The position numbers were made by a program, and so were the translations under genes. 64,000 nt of DNA from Cyclobacteriaceae bacterium (GTDB lineage: Bacteria > Bacteroidota > Bacteroidia > Cytophagales > Cyclobacteriaceae), in NCBI GenBank assembly GCA_021648745.1, contig JAKISE010000002.1, forward strand, positions 23,701-87,700, read 5' to 3'. How positions within the stretch are numbered: the first letter of the stretch is position 1; every line of letters starts with the position of its first letter. This document shows positions 18,687 to 27,558 of this stretch, in pieces. Below the pieces are notes generated by a model that was not told the origin of the DNA, did not search any database, and saw nothing but the letters and a program-made list of their open reading frames with translations.

Positions 18687-21600
18687 ATGAAGAAGATCAA
18701 AATTTACATCTTAGGCTTGTTTATGCTTTACGGTGGAATAGCCAGCGCACAGTTTATAACTACTTGGAAAACTGACAATAATGGCTCATCAAGCGATGAC
18801 CAAATTACCATACCCACACTTGGTGGAGGATACGATTATAAAGTAGATTGGGGAGATGGCATGAATGATACTGGTGTTAACGGAAATATTACTCATACCT
18901 ATGCAATAGCAGGAACCTATACAGTTACCATAACAGAAGACTTTCCTCGGATTTATTTTAACAATGGTGGAGACAAGGATAAAATATTAACCATAGAGCA
19001 ATGGGGCACCAACCCTTGGACGACAATGGCATCTGCATTTAGTGGCTGTTCTTTTTTAACTATTGCTACGGGCGCAGGTGCACCAAATCTTAGTTCTGTA
19101 ACAAACCTTACCGAAATGTTTAGAAATACAGATCTCTTTAATAGCGATTTAAGTAGCTGGGATGTAAGCAATATTATCACTATGAGGAGAATGTTTAGGT
19201 TTGCTGAGGCGTTTAACGGAAACATTAGTGGCTGGGATGTACGTGCAGTTTTAGATATGAGTGAGATGTTTATTTTTGCGGAAAACTTTAATCAGGATAT
19301 TGGGGCCTGGGAAGTGGGTAATGTTACCAATATGGGTTTTATGTTTTTCGCTGCCTTTGCTTTCGATCAGGATATTAGTTTCAAACCTGGAGGAGGAAAT
19401 AATGGCGATGATGCTTGGAATACAGCTAATGTTACCAATATGAGGTCGATGTTTGAAAGTGCCCTTGACTTTAACCAGAATATTGGCGGTTGGGATGTAA
19501 GCAGTGTTACTAATATCAGTTCTATGTTTAACGATGCATCCGCCTTTAACCAGAATATTAGTAGCTGGAACCTAAGTGGTGTTACTAGTTGGAGTAATTT
19601 ATTTAGATATGCCACAGTATTTAACCAAGACTTGAGCGCATGGAATGTCTATTCTTCAAGCATTACAGATATGAGCTCGATGTTTCAAGGAGCCACAGCA
19701 TTTAATCAAGATATAAGCAGTTGGGATGTAAGCAATGTAAGCGATTTTAATGGAATGTTCGAAAACAACACTGCTTTTAATCAGGATATCTCGGGCTGGA
19801 TCGTAAGTAGTGCAATCGGGATGCAGAGGATGTTTAATGGGGCATCCTCCTTTAATCAAAACCTTGGTGGTTGGGAGGTAAGTAATGTTACCAATTTTAT
19901 CGATATGCTTAACAACTCAGGTCTTTCAGTTGATAATTTCGATAATTTACTGATCGGCTGGGAAGGGCTAACACTAAGTATGAATGAGAACTTAGGTGCC
20001 TTTGCCCTTAACTACTGTAATGGTGAGAGTGCTAGAGCAAGCATAATTACTAGTTTTAATTGGACAATAAATGATGCAGGCCAAAACTGCATTCTCGTGT
20101 TTGAAGGAAGCGATACCACAGGCCCGGAAATAGTTAACGGGCAGGCAAACCCTTTTGACTTTGGGTCAATTAATACGGGAGCAAATAAAACCTATAGTTT
20201 TACCATCCAAAACCGCACCTCCTCTGTTATAACTAATTTTAATGTTGTTCCTACCCTTGGCTCAATGGTTTTTTCTGTTACCTCCCCTGCATTTCCTGTA
20301 ACAATTACTTCCGGTAACTCACTAACAATTGTTGTGCAGTTAAACAGTCCAACATCAGGTGCGTTTAACGAAACATTGTCTATAACAAGTGACTCTTTTA
20401 CCAACCCATTTGAGTTTAACCTTATAGGAGAAGTAACAGCCATTACCCAACCCGAAATTAAGATATTTGATAACAATACTACTACCGGCAATATTATTTT
20501 AGATGGAGATGTCTCAGGTTTAATCATTGGCAGTACGTTACGCGGTACTGATGCAATCAGGCAAATTACCATTGAAAACAAAGGCTCTGCTGTGCTTAAT
20601 ATTACTGGCGTATCCGTTACAGGAGGGGCATTCTCTCTAAACAATCCGTCTGTACCTTTTACAATCCCTATTGATGGAACACTTGTGCTTACCATTACAC
20701 TTGATGGAACCGTTAGCGGTAACTTTGCAGAAACCCTAATGATTGAAAGCAACGATTCAGATGAAAACCCATACGACTTCCTTATAACAGGAGATATTTT
20801 CGGACCAGCAATCGCAGTTTTCGATGGACCTAACAGGTTTTCTTTCCCTACTATACCTAATGGAATGGGCTACACAATAGACTTCATGTCAGCTACAGTA
20901 GGCACAGATATAACAAGACAGATAACAATAATCAACTCTGGAATGGTTGATTTAACTGTTTCAGATATTTCGGTAGCTGCTCCATTCACTGTTGTGCCAC
21001 CTACTCCCTACCCTTTTATTATTCCTGCAATAGAAGATGGCTCTCCAGGAGTAAGAGTTGTTGAAATTACTTTATCAGGAATGGCACAAGGTTCTTTTAA
21101 CGAACCAATTGCCATAATAAATAATGATGATGACGACAGCAGTTTCAGTTTCAACCTTACAGGGGAAATAACAGCACCTGAGCCTAAAGTGTATTGGACT
21201 GAAGAAAGCGGAAACGAAATAAACAGGGCTAATTTTGATGGAACTTCTTTTGAACAATATCATGCAGAGCCAACTTACAACCCTCGTGGTATAGCTATTA
21301 ATACCCTAAATAAAATAGTGTACTGGACAAATAATTGGGGTCAAATTAGAAAAGGTGAAATTGACCCAACCGGGTTAGTAAATGTTAATAATTTTATGAA
21401 TGATGGGATTGATACAAATAGAGAAATGGGGGGAATAGCCTTGGATGTTACCGGAGATAATATGTATTGGGTAAGTACCTACGATGGAAAAATTAAAACG
21501 GCAAGCCTATTAGAGACAGACCCAGCTAATGTTACTATTACAGAACTAGTACTAGGGCTTAGTAACCCCATAGGCATAGCTATAGATACAACCGCAAATT

Positions 21601-23198
21601 TAATTTACTACACAGAAAATGTTATTGATGCACTTACTGGAGATAACATTGCTTCTCTACATCAGGTAAATATAGATGGCACAAATGATGTTGTATTAGT
21701 TACCGAAACTATCGCAGGCCAGCAATACACCTATAACGATGTGGTAATTAATGCCACGGCTAATACTATTTACTGGACAGCCTCAAATGGAGATATATTT
21801 AATGCTGCTGGTGACATTTTTCAAGCAAATTTAGCGAATGTTTCTGGAAGCAAAAATACAATCCCATCGATTTCTCCCAATTTACCCTATGGTTTAGCTA
21901 TAGATGTTAATATTGGGAAAATATATTGGACAGATATGGCTGGTAATATGAATTCCCCTCCGGCAGCAGTGAATAGTGCTAATTTAGATGGGAGTGGAAA
22001 AATAGTTTTACAATCAGACCTTCCAAACCTTAGCAGCCCTCTATTTATATCTCTCGATATTTCGCAACCAGCTGCTGGTTGTCAAGCCCCACCTACAGCC
22101 GATGCAGGGGCAGACCAATTTGTTTGTAGTACCGATATTGTAAATCTAGTGGGTATAATTGGAGGAGGAGCTAGTTTTAGCACATGGTCAACTTCTGGAG
22201 ATGGTTCTTTTGGCAATATTAATTTACCAAACACCACCTATACATTAGGCTTCAATGACAGAAACACAGGCTCCGTAATCTTAACCTTTACAGCATCCGC
22301 AGTAAATTGCACAGATGTAAATGACCAAATGATTGTAACCATTAGCCAGCCAATAAGCATAATAGATCAATCAGCCACTATAAATGTAAACGAAACCTCC
22401 ACCATAGATGTTTTTAACGGAAGTTTTATTAATAATGATGATGTAACAACTACCATCCTTTTATCTCAACCACAAAAAGGTACTGCAATAATTAATAATG
22501 ATGGCACCATTACATATACTGCTTTGGAAGGCAATGTAGGAACAGATACGTTTGATTTTCAAGTAGAAAACCAATGCAATCAAACAGCAAACGCTACCGC
22601 AACAATCACCATTCCTAATACGACTCCAGAGTTTAATGATGGCAACGCTACCACCATACCTGGTGTACCTGTAACCATTAATATTATCGACTTAATTACA
22701 GATCTAAATGGCAATATAGATTTATCGTCCATACAGATAATTCAACAACCTGGTAGCGGAGCTCCTGCTACTTTAGATGCAGACAATAATTTAGTTGTTG
22801 ACTACACTGGAATGATATTTTTTGGGGTAGATGAGGTTGTGATTGAAGTGTGTGATTTTGATGGCGCATGTACCGAAGCCAGCATTTTTATAACGGTAGA
22901 AGCTTTACCCATTGAAGCTTATAATGCCGTAAGCCCTAATGGTGATGGCAGGCACGACTTTTTAGAATTTAGGTACATAGAAGCCTACCCAACTAATAAT
23001 GTTAAAATATTTAACCGATGGGGCGATATTGTTTTTGAAATAGAAGGCTATAATAACCAAGATAAAATTTTTACGGGCTTGGCCTCCGTAGGTGGAGCCA
23101 AAGAATTACCAACTGGCACTTATTATTATACCGTTGTTTTAAAACTACCTACAGATAAATTTGAAACCGTAAAAGGTTATTTTGAGTTGAGGAGGTAA
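18687..23198 (+). CDS. Giant BspA-type T9SS type-B cargo protein, copy 2
   Basis: A 1503-residue paralogue of the protein at 10521-15209. It has a near-identical signal peptide (1-22), then an N-terminal PKD-like module with an intact DWGDG and HTYAIAGTYTVTI (about 45-80). BspA/DUF285 repeats span about 100-430, followed by three choice-of-anchor-D modules and a YWTD-like propeller (VYWTEESGNEINRANFDG, about 832 onward). PKD/cadherin-like modules and a type-B sorting domain (YNAVSPNGDGRHDFLEF... ELRR) end the protein. The two paralogues are closest at the signal peptide and the last 250 residues and differ most in the middle. A terminator-like hairpin follows 50 bp after the stop. Confidence 0.9.
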   Translation: MKKIKIYILGLFMLYGGIASAQFITTWKTDNNGSSSDDQITIPTLGGGYDYKVDWGDGMNDTGVNGNITHTYAIAGTYTVTITEDFPRIYFNNGGDKDKILTIEQWGTNPWTTMASAFSGCSFLTIATGAGAPNLSSVTNLTEMFRNTDLFNSDLSSWDVSNIITMRRMFRFAEAFNGNISGWDVRAVLDMSEMFIFAENFNQDIGAWEVGNVTNMGFMFFAAFAFDQDISFKPGGGNNGDDAWNTANVTNMRSMFESALDFNQNIGGWDVSSVTNISSMFNDASAFNQNISSWNLSGVTSWSNLFRYATVFNQDLSAWNVYSSSITDMSSMFQGATAFNQDISSWDVSNVSDFNGMFENNTAFNQDISGWIVSSAIGMQRMFNGASSFNQNLGGWEVSNVTNFIDMLNNSGLSVDNFDNLLIGWEGLTLSMNENLGAFALNYCNGESARASIITSFNWTINDAGQNCILVFEGSDTTGPEIVNGQANPFDFGSINTGANKTYSFTIQNRTSSVITNFNVVPTLGSMVFSVTSPAFPVTITSGNSLTIVVQLNSPTSGAFNETLSITSDSFTNPFEFNLIGEVTAITQPEIKIFDNNTTTGNIILDGDVSGLIIGSTLRGTDAIRQITIENKGSAVLNITGVSVTGGAFSLNNPSVPFTIPIDGTLVLTITLDGTVSGNFAETLMIESNDSDENPYDFLITGDIFGPAIAVFDGPNRFSFPTIPNGMGYTIDFMSATVGTDITRQITIINSGMVDLTVSDISVAAPFTVVPPTPYPFIIPAIEDGSPGVRVVEITLSGMAQGSFNEPIAIINNDDDDSSFSFNLTGEITAPEPKVYWTEESGNEINRANFDGTSFEQYHAEPTYNPRGIAINTLNKIVYWTNNWGQIRKGEIDPTGLVNVNNFMNDGIDTNREMGGIALDVTGDNMYWVSTYDGKIKTASLLETDPANVTITELVLGLSNPIGIAIDTTANLIYYTENVIDALTGDNIASLHQVNIDGTNDVVLVTETIAGQQYTYNDVVINATANTIYWTASNGDIFNAAGDIFQANLANVSGSKNTIPSISPNLPYGLAIDVNIGKIYWTDMAGNMNSPPAAVNSANLDGSGKIVLQSDLPNLSSPLFISLDISQPAAGCQAPPTADAGADQFVCSTDIVNLVGIIGGGASFSTWSTSGDGSFGNINLPNTTYTLGFNDRNTGSVILTFTASAVNCTDVNDQMIVTISQPISIIDQSATINVNETSTIDVFNGSFINNDDVTTTILLSQPQKGTAIINNDGTITYTALEGNVGTDTFDFQVENQCNQTANATATITIPNTTPEFNDGNATTIPGVPVTINIIDLITDLNGNIDLSSIQIIQQPGSGAPATLDADNNLVVDYTGMIFFGVDEVVIEVCDFDGACTEASIFITVEALPIEAYNAVSPNGDGRHDFLEFRYIEAYPTNNVKIFNRWGDIVFEIEGYNNQDKIFTGLASVGGAKELPTGTYYYTVVLKLPTDKFETVKGYFELRR

Positions 23199-23248
23199 GT
23201 TTAAAAAAGTATTTTGTTACTTTTAACACTCTATTTAACAAACAAAGT

Positions 23249-23326
23249 TTGAGTCCACTCCGAAAAATAACCAATTTTATAAAACATGTGAGTTTGCGGA
23301 GTGGACTCAAGTTTAAAGTTTTTTTT
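23249..23326 (+). terminator. 14-bp inverted repeat plus T-tract, probable terminator of the copy-2 cargo gene
   Basis: TTGAGTCCACTCCG (23249-23262) is repeated perfectly inverted at 23297-23310 and can extend with two G-U and two A-U pairs. Eight T residues follow at 23319-23326. The loop is 34 nt, long for a classical intrinsic terminator. The structure overlaps the start region of the next gene, so it could also act as a 5' regulatory hairpin. Confidence 0.5.
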
Positions 23327-23806
23327 GCTTTGCTGTGTACACTTACGTTTACTCAGCTACAAGCACAACGTGTGTATCTGTTAAAATCTACAGCAAGCAC
23401 TTCGGGGGGCGTCATATTTTCTACACAAAGCAATGTAGCCATTAACCAAACCATTGGTCAATCCTCTTTAACCAATGCTTTTAGTAACCAAAAAATTACA
23501 CTTCTGCAAGGCTTTCAGCACCCTATGTTTAGTGCAGGTACAGGTTATACCCAAACGAATATCTCCATTTACCCAAATCCCTCTTCAGGAATCGTTTATA
23601 TAAAAACAATAGCTGAAGTACAATCAGTAGCATTAAAAGTAAATTTATATACAACTGAAGGAAAGCTGATTAAAGAAGCAATACCTGTAAAAACAAGTCC
23701 ACCCTATTCATTAAATTTTACAAGCCTCCCAAAAGGACTTTACCTGCTCAAGGTATTCAAAAAAAATGGAACACCTTTACACGCTACATTATTGATGATG
23801 CAATAG
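23249..23806 (+). CDS. Small secreted protein with T9SS type-A sorting domain; start uncertain
   Basis: Up to 185 residues. The signal peptide core is KVFFALLCTLTFTQLQAQ. The mature part contains the common Bacteroidota motif NQTIGQSSLTNAF... LLQGFQHP, then a type-A C-terminal sorting domain (ISIYPNPSSGIVYIK ... LPKGLYLLKVF). No ATG precedes the signal peptide in frame; candidates are TTG 23249, GTG 23288 and TTG 23294. The inverted repeat 23249-23310 overlaps all of them. Proteins of this kind often head small clusters with a beta-barrel and a fibre protein, as here (23837 and 24511). Exported and probably surface-attached; precise role unknown. Confidence 0.75.
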   Translation: MSPLRKITNFIKHVSLRSGLKFKVFFALLCTLTFTQLQAQRVYLLKSTASTSGGVIFSTQSNVAINQTIGQSSLTNAFSNQKITLLQGFQHPMFSAGTGYTQTNISIYPNPSSGIVYIKTIAEVQSVALKVNLYTTEGKLIKEAIPVKTSPPYSLNFTSLPKGLYLLKVFKKNGTPLHATLLMMQ

Positions 23807-23836
23807 AATTTCTCCAAAAACCAGCACCAAAACTGC

Positions 23837-24472
23837 ATGAAATACATATTTTTAGTAATTATTTTAACACTTTCCCTGCTATCCAACGCACAGCAATCGG
23901 TAGGGTTTAGCCTAGGAGGCAATTTTAGCAATGTAAAGTTTAAAAACTCGAGCGGGGTTGTAGATAAAAACCTTAAAGGGTTGCCAGGCATAACTGCTAC
24001 AATGCTTTACAGTCTAAAACTAAATGAGCAAACCAAAAAAAAACAATCAGCCCATCTTTTAGGCATAGAGGCAGGTTATAAATCGAGCAAATTCGAAGAT
24101 AAAGAAAACAGCCTGCTAACCACATGGCAAATGCAGTATATCACATCCGTACTCACCTACCGATATTCTCCTAATTTTTTAAGTAAAACAGGGCTTTTTT
24201 TCGGAGGAGGCCTATCGTACGATTTTCTTTTAAGTGGCTCCCAAACACAAGGCTTTAGCCAGTTTGATATCACAGAGGAATTGAGCAGGGTCAACCTGAG
24301 TATAAATATTGAAACGGGCATTCGATATAATATTTCCGATGAAGCTTATACCACACTTTTGGTTAGTTATTTAAGAGGATTAAATAACTTGGAAAAAGAC
24401 CTGAATCAACAAGCAACTATTCACTCATTTAGAGTAGCAGCCACCGTATTTTTTCGTATAAATAGAAAATAG
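23837..24472 (+). CDS. Outer-membrane beta-barrel protein
   Basis: A 211-residue protein with signal peptide 1-18 (LLSNAQ) and a Bacteroidota-type eight-strand barrel pattern: VGFSLGGNFSNVKF, LLGIEAGYKSSKFED, TSVLTYRYSPNF, LFFGGGLSYDFLLSG, LSINIETGIRYN, FRVAATVFFRI as the closing strand. It lies 30 bp after the small type-A CTD protein and 38 bp before the fibre gene, so the three probably form one operon. It might anchor or assemble the fibre, which is inference from position only. Confidence 0.8.
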   Translation: MKYIFLVIILTLSLLSNAQQSVGFSLGGNFSNVKFKNSSGVVDKNLKGLPGITATMLYSLKLNEQTKKKQSAHLLGIEAGYKSSKFEDKENSLLTTWQMQYITSVLTYRYSPNFLSKTGLFFGGGLSYDFLLSGSQTQGFSQFDITEELSRVNLSINIETGIRYNISDEAYTTLLVSYLRGLNNLEKDLNQQATIHSFRVAATVFFRINRK

Positions 24473-24510
24473 CAAAAACTAAAAAATCACAAATAAAACG
24501 CTAAAGACCT

Positions 24511-27432
24511 ATGAAAACCTACCTCGTTTCCATTATTTTAATAGTAGTTAGTTTCTTTTTTACAAATACCACCATTGCACAAAATCTTGGCTTTACCTAC
24601 CAGGCAGTCGCTATCGACAAATCTCAATCCGAAGGATTTGGGCGAGATTCTCAAGGGGAGGTTTTAGCAAACCGTGATATTGATTTACGTTTTACTATTT
24701 TAGAAGGCAATGAAAATGGACCAGAGGTTTACCAAGAAACCCATATAGCTAAAACGGATGTTTTTGGAATTTTTAGGTTAATAGTAGGTAGAGGAAATAT
24801 TAGTTTTGGAAATAGGTTGGAAGATTTAAACTGGGGTGAAATTTCTTACTTTATGCAAGTGGAAATTGACTTGGGTAACGGATATGAATTTTTGGGAGTT
24901 GAGGAATTATTGGGTTCTCCCTATGCACTTAATGCAAAAATGCAAAATTTAACTTTAAACAATAATGAACTATCTATTTCAGGTGGAAACTCGGTAGTGC
25001 TATCAGATAATGATCCCACCAACGAATTAGTACAAGGTGTTACCCTATCAGGATCGATCCTTACTCTTACAGATGCTGGGGGAGATACTTCTGTGGATTT
25101 AAGCACCTTACCAAATGCTGATAACAGCAATACCAACGAACTGCAAACTATTTCGAAAACGGGTAGCACCGTAACGCTATCCAATAGTGGGGGTAGCTTT
25201 ACCGATGCCGTAAACGATGCTGATTTTGACCCTGCAAATGAAATTCAAGACTTGCAACTGGTAGGCAATAACCTAACAATTACCAATAACGGAACTGCAA
25301 CTACTATTGACTTAAGCCCGTATTCAGGTGGAGCTTTTACCACTACCGCCAACGTAACCTCCAATGCCCCAGGAGATTACACCACCGATGATTTTGTAGT
25401 TGGCAGCCCCCAATTAGATGACAACGGCAATGCAACTAACGACTTTCGTATGTTTTTTGATAAAAGCAAAGGGGCGTTTAGAGCGGGGTTTGCTAACGGT
25501 ACGCAATGGGATGATGCAAATCGAGGGCTGTATTCTGTGGCTATGGGTGAAAGTACGGTTGCATCAGGTCAAAGATCGACAGCTACAGGCAATTCTACCA
25601 TTGCTTCAGGTAATTTCTCCACCGCTATGGGTAGTAATAGTGTTGCTTCAGGTGAATATTCCACCGTTATGGGACTTAGTACCACAGCTTCAGAGGAAAG
25701 TTCCACAGCTATGGGTAATGGTACTCGTGCTTCAGGTATTAATTCTACTGCTATGGGAAGTGGCACTACTGCTTCAGGTATTAATTCTACTGCTATGGGT
25801 GCGACTACAATTGCTTCTGGAGGAGGATCAATCGCTATGGGTGCTAACGGTACTGTTGCTTCGGGGTTTGTATCCACGGCCATGGGTTACACTACAACTG
25901 CTTCAGGTGACTATTCCACAACCATGGGGAATCGAACTACTTCAAGATCCTTTGCAGAAACAACCCCTGGGGCATGGAATACCGATTACACACCAAACTC
26001 AGCAACAACATTTAATACTACTGATCGATTATTTGTAATAGGTAATGGGCAAAACGGAGCAACTCGCTCAGATGCCTTAATTATCTATAAAAGTGGCAAT
26101 GCCATTCTTAACGGTTTGCTTACCCTAGATGGCGATAATGCAGGAACTGGTGCTGCTTATACCCTGCCCGCACAAGATGGCACTGCCAACCAGGTAATAG
26201 CCACAGATGGGGCTGGCACCCTAAACTGGGCAGCAGGTTCAGGTGGTGCTTTTACCACCACCACCAACATTACCTCCAATGCACCGGGAGATTACACCAC
26301 CGATGATTTTGTGTTTGGCAGCCCACAATTGGATGATGACGGAGATGCCAATAATGACGCCCGTATGTTTTTTGATAAAAGCAAAGCAGCTTTTAGGGCC
26401 GGGATTGTTGACGGTACGCAATGGGACGATGCAAACCGGGGAGAGTATTCTGTAGCTATGGGTGTGAATACTACAGCATCAGGGGATATATCCATAGCCA
26501 TGGGTGAGGGTACTATTGCTTCTGGTAATCGATCCACAGCCATGGGGTTCAATACTATTTCTTCTGGTTGGTCTTCCACAGCCATGGGTGAGCGTACTAC
26601 TGCTTCTAGTAATCGAGCCACAGCCTTGGGTAACGGTACTACTGCTTCTGGTTTTTCTTCCACAGCCATGGGTAACACTACTACTGCTTCTGGAGATAAT
26701 GCCACGGCTATGGGTCTGAATACTACTGCTTCAGGGCGTGCTTCCACAGCCATGGGTGAGCGTACTAATGCTTCTGGTCATCGATCCACAGCCATGGGTT
26801 TCAGTACTATTGCTTCTAGTTTTAATTCCACAGCCATGGGTAACGGTACTACAGCTTCTGGAGATAATGCCACGGCTATGGGGTTCAATACATTTGCCCG
26901 GTCACTTTCAGAAACAACAATTGGTATATTTAATACTGATTATACCCCAAATTCGACTATTGGTTTTAATGTCGCAGACAGGTTATTTGTAGTTGGAAAT
27001 GGAAACAGCAATATTGGTCGCTCCGATGCCTTAATTATTTATAAAAATGGCAATGGCACGCTGGCAGGTACGCTTACCCAGCTCTCAGATGCAAGGCTAA
27101 AGCAGGAGGTTATGCCATTAGCAGCAAGCCTTACCAAACTCAGGCAATTGCAAGGGGTACATTACAAATGGAATGCCGTAAGACCGCACGATATGGAGAG
27201 CCTACAAACGGGCTTAATTGCGCAAGAAATCGAAAAAATACTACCAGAATTGGTAAAAGAGGCCTCAGATGGGTATAAATCCGTTAATTATGTAGGGCTA
27301 ATACCGCATTTGATAGAAGCCGTAAAAGAACTAGAAGCTAAAAATGCTTTACTTGAGCAAGAGAGCAGTGCAAAAATTAAGAGTTTGGAAGAAAGGCTAT
27401 TGAGATTGGAGAAATTAATTGAAGGTAAGTAA
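24511..27432 (+). CDS. YadA-head-repeat fibre protein with C-terminal S74 intramolecular chaperone
   Basis: A 973-residue secreted protein with signal peptide 1-24 (NTTIAQ). Residues about 25-275 form an N-terminal beta region. Two duplicated modules (each opening NAPGDYTTDDFV.GSPQLDD and MFFDKSK.AFRAG) carry blocks of 14-residue repeats, S[TV]AMGxxTxASGxx, at about 342-482 (10 units) and 647-800 (11 units). These match the trimeric left-handed beta-roll of YadA-like heads. The last 115 residues (SDARLKQEV... QTGLIAQEIEKILPELV... coiled coil) are a peptidase_S74 chaperone domain as in phage tail spikes, which trimerises and then cleaves itself off at the Ser-Asp site. There is no YadA membrane anchor and no T9SS sorting domain. 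Probably a trimeric surface fibre. Confidence 0.87.
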   Translation: MKTYLVSIILIVVSFFFTNTTIAQNLGFTYQAVAIDKSQSEGFGRDSQGEVLANRDIDLRFTILEGNENGPEVYQETHIAKTDVFGIFRLIVGRGNISFGNRLEDLNWGEISYFMQVEIDLGNGYEFLGVEELLGSPYALNAKMQNLTLNNNELSISGGNSVVLSDNDPTNELVQGVTLSGSILTLTDAGGDTSVDLSTLPNADNSNTNELQTISKTGSTVTLSNSGGSFTDAVNDADFDPANEIQDLQLVGNNLTITNNGTATTIDLSPYSGGAFTTTANVTSNAPGDYTTDDFVVGSPQLDDNGNATNDFRMFFDKSKGAFRAGFANGTQWDDANRGLYSVAMGESTVASGQRSTATGNSTIASGNFSTAMGSNSVASGEYSTVMGLSTTASEESSTAMGNGTRASGINSTAMGSGTTASGINSTAMGATTIASGGGSIAMGANGTVASGFVSTAMGYTTTASGDYSTTMGNRTTSRSFAETTPGAWNTDYTPNSATTFNTTDRLFVIGNGQNGATRSDALIIYKSGNAILNGLLTLDGDNAGTGAAYTLPAQDGTANQVIATDGAGTLNWAAGSGGAFTTTTNITSNAPGDYTTDDFVFGSPQLDDDGDANNDARMFFDKSKAAFRAGIVDGTQWDDANRGEYSVAMGVNTTASGDISIAMGEGTIASGNRSTAMGFNTISSGWSSTAMGERTTASSNRATALGNGTTASGFSSTAMGNTTTASGDNATAMGLNTTASGRASTAMGERTNASGHRSTAMGFSTIASSFNSTAMGNGTTASGDNATAMGFNTFARSLSETTIGIFNTDYTPNSTIGFNVADRLFVVGNGNSNIGRSDALIIYKNGNGTLAGTLTQLSDARLKQEVMPLAASLTKLRQLQGVHYKWNAVRPHDMESLQTGLIAQEIEKILPELVKEASDGYKSVNYVGLIPHLIEAVKELEAKNALLEQESSAKIKSLEERLLRLEKLIEGK
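25534..26910 (+). repeat. Two blocks of 42-bp repeats encoding YadA-head units
   Basis: About 10 units from 25534 to about 25956 and 11 units from 26449 to about 26910, each 42 bp and encoding 14 residues. The repeats lie inside the fibre gene. Their periodic composition opens long overlapping frames in the other five readings, which are artefacts. Confidence 0.85.
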
Positions 27433-27450
27433 AGACTCCTCACTACTGCT

Positions 27451-27535
27451 AAAAGAGATTCTTCAGGCGAAACCTTCAGAATGACGGTAAGGTAAAGACC
27501 GTCACTCTGAGCATTCCATGTGAAGAGTCTCTTTT
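27451..27535. terminator. Imperfect long palindrome, likely two-way terminator and dispersed repeat
   Basis: AAAAGAGATTCTTCA at 27451-27465 pairs with TGAAGAGTCTCTTTT at 27521-27535, and ACGGT (27484-27488) with ACCGT (27498-27502) at the tip. The strands end in A/T runs on both sides. It lies between convergent genes (fibre gene and thiL). The CAGAATGACGGT type of sequence is a widespread intergenic palindrome in Bacteroidota genomes. Confidence 0.6.
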
Positions 27536-27558
27536 CGCTCTAAATTGCACTCCAAATT

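Noticed and set aside
20192..20752. 186-residue minus-strand frame inside the copy-2 cargo gene
   Set aside because: Antisense of anchor-D modules; composition follows the complementary coding strand.
25534..26910. Regular short repeats that might suggest a CRISPR array
   Set aside because: Unit and spacing are 42 bp in frame with no unique spacers, and they encode the YadA-head motif SxAMGxxTxASGxx.
25418..26992. Several long reading frames overlapping the fibre gene on both strands
   Set aside because: They arise from the 42-bp coding repeats; they have no signal peptides or families and are low-complexity translations of the YadA head repeat.
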